Shown here piece by piece: positions 1 to 9,600 of a DNA stretch of 64,000 nucleotides; the stretch's first letter is position 1, and the number at the start of each line of letters is the position of its first letter. The DNA is from an uncultured Pelagimonas sp. Lineage in GTDB: Bacteria; Pseudomonadota; Alphaproteobacteria; Rhodobacterales; Rhodobacteraceae. Below the pieces are notes generated by a model that made no database searches, was not told the DNA's origin, and saw nothing but the letters and a program-made list of their open reading frames with translations. Made by a program: the position numbers and the translations under genes. The stretch covers positions 62,001-126,000 of the forward strand of contig CANMIH010000010.1 in assembly GCA_947497905.1 (NCBI GenBank), given 5' to 3'.

Positions 1-1
1 G

Positions 2-1603
2 CCCGCAGGCGAGGAACGTAGCTTTCCTCTGCATCTGGCCAAAAGCGTTGGGTCGGCAGATGCTGACAGTCTGACCTCTGGCTTGGCCTTGGTTCTCACC
101 GATCTTGCTGTGCCTGAGATCTCTGAACAACTTGCAGAGGCGCAGGGCGAAATGGACCTGGCCATCGCGAGTTTTCCTGAGACCGGGGCGATCCTCACCC
201 ATGCCACGGCGGCGCTGCGGGCGGTGCGCGCGGCCATCGTGGCCTGTCCCGCTGACCGACGCGATGAGGTTTTGCACAAACTCACCCGCAAAGAAGAACA
301 GCTCGCGGTTGTGGTGCGTTTGGCGGCACGGGTTGATGTGACGGGGCTGGTTGATAGGAATCAGATTTCATTTGGGCAAAGTGCCGATCTGACGATTGAA
401 CGTCGTCAAGGAGTTGCCGACACATTGACTATCACACCTGAGGTGCGCCCTGGGTGGATTGCAACAGAAGCCTCTTTGGAGGTGACCGAGCAGGCACGGC
501 CCACAAACCCCTATCCCGTCCGGTATTTTCCAAATGACCCGCCCCGGCCTTGTCTCAAGGTCGAGGTCGAGGCTCTGGGGGAGACAACACAGTCGTTTGT
601 TCCATTGCATGTGACGCCAACGGCCGTGCCCTCTTATATCGGGGATCTGTCTCCAAAAGCGGATGTGCTCAACCTTGGCCAAGAGACTCGTAAGTTGCAA
701 GTTAAGGTGAGCAATCTGCCTCCTCATATCGAGAAAATTGGCTTTGATATCCCAAGTGGATGGACACAGGCGCGGACCACTGATGGCATCGAGTTAAACG
801 CGCCGCAGGATGTTGCGCCGGGTCTGTATTCCTTTGATTTGTTAGGGGATGGTCTGCCGCTTCAAAGCGTAACTCGCATTACGCAAGATCACGTCACCCC
901 GCGTGTGATCTGTGCGCCTGCGCGCCTTGAAGTGCGGGTCATGGATGTCGCGCTGCCAACTGCCCGGGTCGGGTATATTGGGGCAGGGAATGATCGCGTA
1001 GATTATTGGCTGAACCGTCTGGGTGTGGACGTAAAATCGCTAAGCGATGCCGACCTCCACGATGAGGAGCGTTTGGCAGAGTTCGATTGTATCGTTGTCG
1101 GAATCTTTGCGATGAAGATGCGTCCGGGCTTGTTGGAACTGATGCCCAAGTTGCACCGCTGGACCAGAAAGGGCGGCAATTTACTTACACTCTACCATCG
1201 CCCTTGGGACAACTGGGATCCTCAAACGGTGCCGCCCAATCGATTGGAGATTGGTCAACCGTCGCTGCGTTGGCGCGTGACGGATGAGAACGCAACGGTG
1301 ACCTTGCTTGCACCGGATCACCCGGTGCTGCAGGAACCAAATGCGATTGGGCCCGAGGATTGGGCCAATTGGCATAAAGAACGCGGGCTTTATTTTGCCA
1401 AGGCCTGGGACGTGTCCTACCAGCCGCTTTTGGCCATGTCTGATGCCGGAGAGGCCCCTTTAAACGGCGCCTTGCTTGTCGCCGAAATTGGAGAGGGACG
1501 GCATATCCACACCTCTCTTATCCTGCATCATCAGATGGAACACCTTGTTCCCGGTGGGTTCAGGATATTGGCCAACCTGATTGCAAAACCGGGTCAGCCG
1601 TAG
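2..1603 (+). CDS. PIG-L deacetylase family protein, C-terminal part (5' end outside window)
   Basis: The reading frame is open to the left edge, so the gene begins outside the window and only about 533 C-terminal residues are visible. The visible part has beta-rich segments and then a Rossmann-like domain beginning GYIGAGNDRVDYW, with residues such as the GGNLLTLYHRPWDNWDP stretch near nt 1170-1220. This resembles the ThuA/glutamine-amidotransferase-like tail that follows an N-terminal LmbE (PIG-L) deacetylase domain in large proteins of Rhodobacterales. The metal-binding PIG-L domain itself is not in the window, so the family name is an inference from the C-terminal region. If it is correct, the enzyme would remove an acetyl group from an N-acetyl sugar or similar substrate. 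The next gene follows in the same direction after a 45-nt gap. Confidence 0.6.
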   Translation, partial: PAGEERSFPLHLAKSVGSADADSLTSGLALVLTDLAVPEISEQLAEAQGEMDLAIASFPETGAILTHATAALRAVRAAIVACPADRRDEVLHKLTRKEEQLAVVVRLAARVDVTGLVDRNQISFGQSADLTIERRQGVADTLTITPEVRPGWIATEASLEVTEQARPTNPYPVRYFPNDPPRPCLKVEVEALGETTQSFVPLHVTPTAVPSYIGDLSPKADVLNLGQETRKLQVKVSNLPPHIEKIGFDIPSGWTQARTTDGIELNAPQDVAPGLYSFDLLGDGLPLQSVTRITQDHVTPRVICAPARLEVRVMDVALPTARVGYIGAGNDRVDYWLNRLGVDVKSLSDADLHDEERLAEFDCIVVGIFAMKMRPGLLELMPKLHRWTRKGGNLLTLYHRPWDNWDPQTVPPNRLEIGQPSLRWRVTDENATVTLLAPDHPVLQEPNAIGPEDWANWHKERGLYFAKAWDVSYQPLLAMSDAGEAPLNGALLVAEIGEGRHIHTSLILHHQMEHLVPGGFRILANLIAKPGQP

Positions 1604-1648
1604 GTCTTTGGGGTTGCTCTTGCCCTGAGCTTGGGCAACCCTCGGATC

Positions 1649-2332
1649 ATGCGTATTGTGATTTTTCTTTTGCTGGTGTTGGCGGCCTGTGGTCGGCCTT
1701 TGACCCCCTCTGAAACGGCCTATTTGCGCGCCATTCAGGGGGATGATGTCGACGTGTCGCGGGTCCGCATGCATGATGGGCATTTCGCCGGATCTGTGAC
1801 CTATCAGATTCCTGTGAGACCGCGCACCACATGCCAGCAACGCATCTGGCCCCCCCAGACCGAAGCAAAAACCGTTTCTGTCTCACCCGGTGCGACCGTG
1901 TTCTACAATCGGATTTTGTTTCGCAAAGACCTGTATCGCGACGATTTTCTGAAGGGGTTCCCTGAACAGATCGATCTTCTGGATGCGATGTTGTTTGCGC
2001 ATGAGATGACGCATGTCTGGCAATGGCAAAACAGACACCGCACCGGGTATACACCGCTCAAAGCATTGCGAGAGCACACGGCGTCCGCCGATCCGTATTT
2101 GTTTGACGAAGCGACAGACGCTAGGTTTCTGGACTATGGCTATGAGCAACAGGGATCGATTGTCGAAGAATACATCTGTTGTCGCATGCTGGATGCCAAT
2201 GCCCCGCGCACCGCTCGCTTACAGGCCCTGATCGCGCAGGAGATGCCAGTTGATCGGCTTGAGCGACTGCTGGGCGAAGGGTGGGTGCGTTTGCCCTGGG
2301 AGGGCGCGCAGACCGAAGGGATCTGCCGTTAA
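1649..2332 (+). CDS. Putative lipoprotein with HExxH metallopeptidase-like motif
   Basis: The predicted protein has 227 residues. It begins with a hydrophobic signal ending in a lipobox (LAAC, Cys at about residue 14), so it is probably a lipoprotein attached to the cell envelope. Near residues 110-120 it carries AHEMTHVWQWQ, an HExxH motif typical of zinc metallopeptidases, although no third metal ligand can be assigned with confidence. An ATG at 1649 was chosen because the signal peptide begins exactly there; an upstream TTG at 1631 would add six residues in front of it. The stop codon overlaps the stop of the convergent cytochrome gene by 4 nt. No specific function is recognised. Confidence 0.72.
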   Translation: MRIVIFLLLVLAACGRPLTPSETAYLRAIQGDDVDVSRVRMHDGHFAGSVTYQIPVRPRTTCQQRIWPPQTEAKTVSVSPGATVFYNRILFRKDLYRDDFLKGFPEQIDLLDAMLFAHEMTHVWQWQNRHRTGYTPLKALREHTASADPYLFDEATDARFLDYGYEQQGSIVEEYICCRMLDANAPRTARLQALIAQEMPVDRLERLLGEGWVRLPWEGAQTEGICR

Positions 2333-2733
2333 TCTTCGCTACGCTGAAGATGATAGATGTAGGCCACAAGATCCACCACGGGCTGAGAGGTTAACACCGG
2401 CTGTCCAGCAGGCGTTTTCATCGGGACATCAAAGCGACCTTCAAAAAAATCTCCATAAACCGGCATGGGTGACCCATGAGACACCAGCGGATCACGGCCA
2501 TCGATACGTTTGACGACACGGGCCAAAGGAAAGGACCCGCCATTCTGGGCCGCAAGTTCGGTCAAGTTTACGGGTTTGATCGTCAGAACACCGGCCATCG
2601 GGCCGTCTCCTTTGGCTTCAAGGCCGTGACAGCTGGCACAATGGGTGCGGTAAAGCGCGAGGCCGACCGCAGTGTCCTGAGCAGGGGCCGCTGTGGCCAA
2701 AAGGGCAAGAAATAGGCTGGATATCAAACGCAT
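2329..2733 (-). CDS. Small c-type cytochrome (single haem, exported)
   Basis: The 134-residue protein starts with a Sec-type signal (hydrophobic run, cleavage after APAQ). It has one CASCHG haem-attachment motif near residue 33, and the methionine of GSPMPVYGD is a plausible axial ligand. It is therefore a periplasmic class I monohaem cytochrome that carries electrons. AGGAG lies 6-8 nt before the ATG. It lies directly downstream of the haloperoxidase-like gene on the same strand with a 69-nt gap, so the two may be cotranscribed. Its electron donor and acceptor cannot be told from the sequence. Confidence 0.85.
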   Translation of the reverse strand: MRLISSLFLALLATAAPAQDTAVGLALYRTHCASCHGLEAKGDGPMAGVLTIKPVNLTELAAQNGGSFPLARVVKRIDGRDPLVSHGSPMPVYGDFFEGRFDVPMKTPAGQPVLTSQPVVDLVAYIYHLQRSED

Positions 2734-2802
2734 GGCAATCTCCTTTGTCCCCCGTGCCCAAGATGGCAGGAGGTGCAGGTGCCTGCATTGATCGGGGTCA
2801 AA

Positions 2803-4272
2803 TTAGACGATTGCCGTCAGGTTCGGCCGAGGCATGCTTTTGTCATGCGGCCAGTCAATAGTCCGCCCATCTTCGAGCAGTTCAACATGCCCGCGACCAA
2901 AGCTACGTGGATGGGCCTTAAGGGTCAGGCGGCGACCGTCAAAGTCGCGAAAGCTGAGCTGTGTGCTACGATTTTCTTGTCCAAGTGTGTCGCGCAGAAG
3001 ATGCAGTGCGATGGTCTGACCCAATCGGAGATCTTGGTAGTTTTCTGCGGGGAAATGTCCGCCGGCAACAAGCCGCGCCAGTGAAATATTTGCAACCAAC
3101 TGATCAATATCGGCTTCCAGATGCCGGTCCGGTCCTTGATCGCGCACCGGGCGCAGAGCTTCGGGGCTTGTTTCGAAAACAGCTTTGATTAGCGTGCCCA
3201 ATGCCCCTGCGATCATGACAGTAGAGGTGAAATCCGACGGATGCAGCGGGGCGTTGCCCGTACCGGACAGCGGCAGAAACAGCGCCGGTTCGATTGTCTG
3301 CGGACCGCGCATGACATCTTGGGCCTGTGTGTACCAATGCAGGAGATTTGGTGCAGCATCTGCCAGCTCATCGGCGGCCTGGCGGAACGTATCGTTCTTA
3401 TCAGAGCTCATATCCTGACAGGCCAAATGGACGCTCATGCGAGCTGCGGTCACAGGTGGGCGGTGATAGTGCCGCCTGTTGCGCATCATGTTGTCAGTGG
3501 ACAGGCGCTGGGCCTGTTGTTCTGCTTTGGCCATAAGGTTCAGAATGCGGGGCCCGTTCCAGGAATGGGAAGCGGGATAATCGGGGCAAAGTCCGTGATC
3601 GACCTCGGCGCCGCGCGCCAAAGCATCAAGGGCTGCATTGTGAAACAGGCGTGAAGGCACCGCCTGATGAATATATTCGGACAGGTGGCCCAGAGACTGG
3701 ATCTCGGGTTGAACCTGATCGCATGGTGCCCGGAGTGACGCACCGGAGTGCGAGGCACACCAGGATAGCCAGTTGGACATATCTGAGGTTTCTGAGAGGG
3801 GGGGGATATAGCCCCGGGTTTCCGAAACCTCGGTATCAAGTTGGAAAATAGGAGAAAGTCGCGGCGCATTTTCCGAAAATCCCAGGCCGCCTCTAAAAAT
3901 AGTACGCAGTGTCAACTGACCGTCGTCGTTCCAGTTGGCTTGGCGGCGTTTTGATTTCGCATCCCCATTGGCCACATCATGCGCTACAGGGGGAAGATCA
4001 AAAGAGGGCAGAGCACGCGCTTCAAACCAGCTGAGGTTGCGGAGCTCACAAAGAAGCTCATGTAGCGTGAAGCTGGTGCGTTCATTGATCCAGATTTGAC
4101 TATGGGGGTCTTCAAGGTCGGTTGGACGTTTGGCCCGAAGCAGGCTCATGGCAAACAGCAGAGCCATATTGCCGGCAAGTTCGCGCGGTCCTAGGTCGAG
4201 CGCAGCAGAAAAGGGCAGGGGGCGTGTCGCATAAGACCCGCCAGTAATCACTTTGAACTTATGTGCAGTCAT
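2803..4272 (-). CDS. Vanadium-dependent haloperoxidase-like protein with degenerate active site
   Basis: The 489-residue protein matches the helical core of bacterial vanadium haloperoxidases (PAP2 superfamily) in three blocks. HLSEYIHQA near residue 196 matches the entry helix. An HRPP segment gives the first arginine (R271), and ARLVAGGHF at 399-407 keeps the arginine (R400) and histidine (H406) that bind vanadate, with the correct six-residue spacing. The segment HPSDFTSTVMIAGA at 344-357 aligns without gaps to the family's HPSYPSGH block, but SGH is replaced by TST, so the catalytic histidine is missing. The family lysine seven residues before R271 is an arginine (R264). No signal peptide is visible. 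It may be inactive, or a phosphatase-fold protein with another role. The residue comparison was done from memory of the family. Confidence 0.68.
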   Translation of the reverse strand: MTAHKFKVITGGSYATRPLPFSAALDLGPRELAGNMALLFAMSLLRAKRPTDLEDPHSQIWINERTSFTLHELLCELRNLSWFEARALPSFDLPPVAHDVANGDAKSKRRQANWNDDGQLTLRTIFRGGLGFSENAPRLSPIFQLDTEVSETRGYIPPLSETSDMSNWLSWCASHSGASLRAPCDQVQPEIQSLGHLSEYIHQAVPSRLFHNAALDALARGAEVDHGLCPDYPASHSWNGPRILNLMAKAEQQAQRLSTDNMMRNRRHYHRPPVTAARMSVHLACQDMSSDKNDTFRQAADELADAAPNLLHWYTQAQDVMRGPQTIEPALFLPLSGTGNAPLHPSDFTSTVMIAGALGTLIKAVFETSPEALRPVRDQGPDRHLEADIDQLVANISLARLVAGGHFPAENYQDLRLGQTIALHLLRDTLGQENRSTQLSFRDFDGRRLTLKAHPRSFGRGHVELLEDGRTIDWPHDKSMPRPNLTAIV

Positions 4273-4399
4273 CGTTTTGCCCCGTCTTCACAGCCAAATT
4301 TGGCCTGTGACACCCTTATGCTCGGGGGAGCGTGATCTGAGCGTGACTGGGAAAACACGGATTTGTGACGTAGGCAGATTCGGTGGGTAACAAAACCAA

Positions 4400-4425
4400 A
4401 ACCGGGGTGTCGAAACACCCCGGTT
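4400..4425 (-). terminator. Strong hairpin followed by a T-rich tract on the minus strand
   Basis: ACCGGGGTGT and its exact complement enclose a 4-nt loop, and one further A-T pair makes an 11-bp stem. On the minus strand the loop reads TTCG and the stem is followed by TTTTGGTTTTG, the form of an intrinsic terminator. No minus-strand gene is seen upstream of it, so it would end either a short untranslated RNA or the leader of the haloperoxidase-like gene 127 bp further on. On the plus strand no T tract follows. Confidence 0.5.
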
Positions 4426-4440
4426 GGTACTCATTACAAT

Positions 4441-4456
4441 GGCACACAGGTGTGCC
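4441..4456. promoter_or_regulatory. 16-bp inverted repeat, candidate operator
   Basis: GGCACAC and GTGTGCC form a perfect 7-bp dyad with a 2-bp centre in the divergent intergenic region. Its size and symmetry fit a binding site for a dimeric regulator, possibly one controlling either neighbour. The protein that binds it is unknown. Confidence 0.35.
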
Positions 4457-4805
4457 GATACTAGTTAACAATTTGAAGTCACCTGATAGAGAAGCAATTT
4501 GATACGTGAGCGTATCTATGTGTGCTTATGAAGAGGGTGATGGAAGTTGGACTTTTTGACGTGAAAGAATTGGTTGTAAGATAAGATATGTGCAGACTGG
4601 TATTTTTGCGGCGCGCATTGCCGAGAATCAGCAGTCGCTCGATGACAACAGGACACAAAACGATCTGCTTGGGGAAGATTCTTTTTGTGATATTTTAAAG
4701 ATTAACGAAAAATTAACACGCACTGAAGCAAGTGTGATTCTTCTGTTTACAGCGTATAGTTTTTGCTGTTATGCGTTCCTGGATTTTAGTTAGTTACGTT
4801 ATGTT

Positions 4806-6443
4806 ATGAATGATTGTAGTGCACGTCTCCGAGTGTGTGTTCTGGGGCCGTTTCGAGTAGAAAGCAGCGAGGGTGTTAACCTCACACCGAAAGGGGCCAA
4901 AAATCAGGCTCTTCTGGCGCTGCTGGCCTTGGGCCCCAACATGTCTCGTCCACGCCGCTGGCTCGCAGATAAGCTCTGGAGCAATTTTGGCGCTGAACAG
5001 GCTTCTGCCAACCTCAGGCAGGCTTTGAGCAAGCTCAGATCGGCACTGGGTCCTCACAAAGACATCCTAATCACCGACCGTCACACCGTTTCGTTGAACG
5101 AAGCGATGGTTGAGGTCGATCTGATCAAACAAGTGGTTCCTGAGGATGAACGCGCGGAGCTCTTGCAGGGGCTGGATGCCCGCGACCCCGAGTTTTCCAA
5201 TTGGCTTCGTATAGAACGATTGGAGTTGCAAAAGCTTCTTGGTCGATCCCAGATTGAGAAAGGTTTGGGTGTGCAATTGGTCTGCCATGTCGAAGGTGGC
5301 CATGCTTCATTGCAAAATTCCTTGCTTGGCGAGGTGATTTCCAATCGCGTGGGGGAAACAATTTCTGAAAGTGTTTCGTCCTGGAGGAAGGATAGCAAGC
5401 GAATTGATGGGATTTCTAATTCCGATAATGAGGATTTCCTTATTTCCACGCAGGTTATCGAAAGTGGAGACGGTTTTTCCGTATTCTTGAAGGTGATGCA
5501 TAGTGAAACCGCACGCATTGTTTATTCAAAAGCACTGCGGTTCGATGAAATGGAGAATCTCGTTTCTGCGGATAGCCCTTTGAATAAAGTGGCCTTCGAA
5601 GCTGCGGATCATGTGCTGGGGCGGATTCCTCGGGTTTTAGATGCCGGACGGCCAGAGGCACGTGCGACTGCGTTGCTCCGGTTGGCGCAGTATCGGATGT
5701 TCAGTCTGGAAGAAGCCGGTTTGCGCGAGGCGCAGGCTCTGGCGCTTCAAGCATTTCAGATTGACGAAAACGGTATGTATTTGGCCTGGGCCGGTTTGTC
5801 CAAAGCGCTGCTCGCCAGCGAACTGGGGTTTCCGTTGGGCTCTGACCTGAGTGAAGATGCGCTCGATCTCTGTCGGCGGGCGCTTGAGCTTGCAAGTGAC
5901 AATGCTTTGGTGCGGGCAGTCTGCGCGCGGATCCGGGTGCATCTGTTCGGTGTAGGCGGAGATGTTCTAGGCGAATTGCAAAGCGCGGTCGAAAGCAACT
6001 TCTCCAACGGCTTTGCTTGGGAGGCTCTGGCCCATGCTCAATTGTTGGCAGGTGATTTTTCAGGCGCACTTGTGTCCGCACGGCGAGGCAGCAGTGTGGC
6101 GGCGGCATCCCCGTTCAAACAATGGTGGGATCTAAATTCATCTGTCGTTGCAGCAGCCAATCAGAATTTTGATGAGGCGGCATTGTTGATCGAATCTGCG
6201 CGTCAGGCCGCACCGCGGTCCCGGATTGTGTTGCGCCACGAGCTGGCAATCCGTGCAGCCAAAGGGGATCTCACGGGCGCACGCGACTGCGTGACACGCC
6301 TTGAAGCGCTGGACTCGAGGTTTGCGGTGACGCAGATGATTGGAGACGCGACTTACCCCGTTGCTAACCTGCGTGCGGCCGGTCTTGTTGCGGCGCTTGA
6401 ACCGCTGGTAACAATCAGCAGCGGTGAGCCTATTCGGGGGTAA
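4806..6443 (+). CDS. SARP-like transcriptional regulator with TPR-type C-terminal region
   Basis: The 545-residue protein starts with RLRVCVLGPFRVE and continues through a winged-helix region (residues about 8-95) that includes PRRWLADKLWSNFG and ANLRQALSKLRSALG. This is the typical opening of SARP/BTAD-like regulators, in which a DNA-binding domain of OmpR type is joined to helical repeats. The rest is rich in alanine and leucine helices that look like degenerate TPR units (about residues 280-520). No receiver domain or membrane segment is seen. Upstream ATG codons run directly into stops, so 4806 is the first usable start, although its ribosome binding site is weak. It lies 190 bp before the RTX gene on the same strand and may control that gene, or the divergent haloperoxidase-like gene. 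This is inferred from position only. Confidence 0.72.
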   Translation: MNDCSARLRVCVLGPFRVESSEGVNLTPKGAKNQALLALLALGPNMSRPRRWLADKLWSNFGAEQASANLRQALSKLRSALGPHKDILITDRHTVSLNEAMVEVDLIKQVVPEDERAELLQGLDARDPEFSNWLRIERLELQKLLGRSQIEKGLGVQLVCHVEGGHASLQNSLLGEVISNRVGETISESVSSWRKDSKRIDGISNSDNEDFLISTQVIESGDGFSVFLKVMHSETARIVYSKALRFDEMENLVSADSPLNKVAFEAADHVLGRIPRVLDAGRPEARATALLRLAQYRMFSLEEAGLREAQALALQAFQIDENGMYLAWAGLSKALLASELGFPLGSDLSEDALDLCRRALELASDNALVRAVCARIRVHLFGVGGDVLGELQSAVESNFSNGFAWEALAHAQLLAGDFSGALVSARRGSSVAAASPFKQWWDLNSSVVAAANQNFDEAALLIESARQAAPRSRIVLRHELAIRAAKGDLTGARDCVTRLEALDSRFAVTQMIGDATYPVANLRAAGLVAALEPLVTISSGEPIRG

Positions 6444-6633
6444 CCCTCTGTTGAGATTTGCGGCAGCTCTGTGGCCAGAGACGCGCATGCGCCCCAAACA
6501 AGGCCTATTCTGATCCGCAAAGGCGCCGTATTTTCGCAGCTAAATACCCACAGGTTACGTATGCGTGCGTGGCCGATGAGTCGGGTATTTGTGGCTAAAC
6601 CGTACAAACACCCGCGATCAGGTGGGTGGAACT

Positions 6634-9600
6634 ATGGCAACGTATTTTGTAACGGCATCGAACTGGAACTCTGTATCTTTCTGGTCTGGTATTGATCAGT
6701 CAGCCGCGGGGCATGTTCTTGATTTCTCCGGACTTGATGCGAATTACACCGTCGATGTGGATACGACATCCGGTGTCATCACCATCGCGCAGGGTACAAC
6801 CACCTACTCAATTTCAGATTCCACAACCTCCAGCGCCGGGCATGATGCCACCTTGGGCGGTAGCACGCAGTTGGGCTTTTTCTCCTCGCAACTGGGTGGG
6901 TCAGGGGCCGACACACTTAAGGGAAGTTCAGGCGATGATGCGCTGGATGGTGGAGCCGGTGACGACATGCTGGTCGGCCATAGTGGCGATGACACAATCA
7001 CATTGGGCGGCGGACAGGATTCCGCGTCCGGTGGAGACGGCGTGGACGTCGTTGTGGGCGTAGATGGCGACGATCTTGTGAACCTCGGTGGTGGCGATGA
7101 AAGCCTCTCGGCCACGGGTGGGAACAATAGCATTATCGCAGGCGAAGGCGACGATACGATCAGCTCTGACATCGGAGCAGATATGATCGACACGGGGCTT
7201 GGCGCGGATTCTGTGCTTGCCGGAGGTGGGGCGGATACCATTGACGCCGGGACCGGTGCGGATTTCGTTGACGCAGGTGCAGGGAGCGACGCGGTCAAAG
7301 GCGGATCCGGTCGGGACACCCTGCTTGGTGGCGAGGGTAACGATACCATCTATGGGGATGATGGCGATGTCGGCATGGATGCGGGTATGCTGTCGGCCTT
7401 TGATTTCGCCGCCCCAAGTTCCATGGGTGATACCGGAAACGGCGCGATTGGGCGCTTTGCTGTTTATGACAATATCGGCACAACAGACGGTGGAGTGACG
7501 CTCCAGGCGCGACTGACCATTGTTGATGCGGAAGACCCAAACATCGCGATCGAGTTCAACGACAACTCGGTTTTCCTCAACCGAGATGGCGAATCCGAAG
7601 CGGAAACAGCGGTTACTCTGAAGTTTGAGTTCTTTGATCAGGCGACGGGTGAACCGGTGCGGATTACCGGTGGGTTTACCTTCAAAGACATTGATACGCG
7701 GTCGGAAAGCGTTTCTGCCAATTCCGCAGATGTCACTGGAATCACGCTATCCTCGTCTCCTGCCACGCATCTGACAGCCACAGATACCGGCGAACGCCTG
7801 ATGGCGGCCTCTGACAATACCAGCTCTGGCAACACCGATGAAGATCATTGGGCTCAGTTCTCATATGATGATCAGCAAGAACTTGTTTTTGTAGTGACCT
7901 CACGCGGGGGTGGTACCAACTATTCTTTCGAGGCTGGCGGGTTTTCTGGTGCGACCACTTCAATCGTCACAACCCCAGAAAGCCAGGATGACAGCATCGA
8001 TGGCGGCACCGGTGATGATCTGTTGTTTGGTGTGCGGGGGGATGACACGCTTCTGGGCGGCGACGGAAGGGATACCATGAACGGTGGTGTCGGTGACGAC
8101 AGCATCGACGGTGGGGCCGATGAGGATGTGATCACCTTCGAAGATGGGTTTGGCCAGGACACCGTGACAGGTGGCGAAGCTGTGTCCTCGGGCGCGGACT
8201 TGGACCAGATCGACTTTTCTGGTGTTAGTGACAATGGCGTCTCTGTCACCATGACGGGTGACGAGGCTGGAACCGCCACTTCTGCTGGGGACACGGTGTC
8301 GTTTACAGACATTGAAACCATGTCCCTATCCGACAACGCGGATACATTCGCCGGGTCTCACGGGGATGATACTGTTGAGGGCAACGCCGGCGATGACAGC
8401 ATGTCAGGTGGGGCCGGAAATGACTCCCTGTCTGGTGGGGCTGATGCGGATACCTTTACGGTCACGGATGGCTTTGGCAACGATACGGTTGCGGGTGGAG
8501 AGACCGGTACAGATGATGACCATCTTGATATGAGCGGGATCACCTCTTCGGGGGTGTCGGTCGCCATGTCTGGAACAGAAGGCGGGATGGCCACCAGTGG
8601 CGCCCACTCGGTTGATTTCGATGAGATGGAACGGCTCACCCTGACCGATCAGGATGATTCTTTTGCGGGCAGCGCAGGAAATACAACCGTTGCTGGGCTG
8701 GGCGGAGACGACCACTTCACGCTGAGCGATGGTTTTGGACAAGACAGCATCTCGGGCGGTGAAACGGGCGAAACGCAGGGCGATCATCTGGATCTTAGCG
8801 CCGTTACCGAGGATGTCACAGTTGATCTGACCGCCGGTGACGCCGCCAGCCCGGAAAGCGGGACGATCACTTCGGGGGCTAATTCGGTGACCTTCACCGA
8901 GATTGAAAACCTGACGCTAGGCGCTGGGGATGATGCGGTGACCGGCAGTTCCGGGGACGACAGCCTGTCCTCCGGTGCCGGAGAGGACACCCTGGATGGT
9001 GGTGCAGGGGATGACCATTTCGATTTAGGCGCCAACGATGGGGCCAGAGATGTAGTGGTGTTGCGCAATGGGTCCAACAATGACCGGATCACAAATTTTG
9101 AAGCCCCCACACCCAATGGCGACGGGACCTTTGAAGGCAATGATCAACTAGATGTCAGCACGCTTCTCGCCCCGTCGGGTGACCCGGTCACCACGGTTGA
9201 CGTCAATGTCGCGGACGATGGAGATGGCAATGCCCTGCTGCTGTTCCACGGTGGGGTGACTGTCACGCTGGTCGGGATCACTCCCGCTGACGCGGACAAC
9301 ATCTATTACCTCAATGCGATCGGTATCCCTCTGCCCCTGAACTATATTGTCGAAGGGGATGACGGCGACAACCTGATCGACGAGACCTATCTGGCCGATC
9401 CGCAAGGGGATCGGATTGACAACAATGATCACTCCGATGGCTCGAATGATGATGTGATCGAAGCGGGCGGTGGTGATGACACCGTGCGCGCCGGTCTGGG
9501 CAACGACAGCATTGAAGGCCAGGAAGGGGATGACAGCATCGAGGGTGGTGTTGGCAATGACACCATTCACGCGGGCTTAGATAACGACACTGTCGTTGGT

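Larger units (their letters stand above)
4273..4805. other. 533-bp divergent intergenic region, no convincing gene
   Basis: This AT-rich stretch separates the haloperoxidase-like gene (minus strand) from the SARP-like regulator (plus strand). It holds two strong dyads at 4400-4425 and 4441-4456, described separately. A 67-codon open frame at 4590-4793 has no ribosome binding site and no recognisable protein character, so it is not called. The region must contain the promoters of both neighbours. Confidence 0.7.

Noticed and set aside
1610-1641. Nested weak dyads (GGGTTGC/GCAACCC and TTGCCC/GGGCAA) before the HExxH lipoprotein
   Set aside because: Short stems without a T run or a conserved context; could be chance.
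4590-4793. 67-codon open frame upstream of the SARP-like regulator
   Set aside because: No ribosome binding site, no protein character, AT-rich region; more likely leader or promoter DNA.
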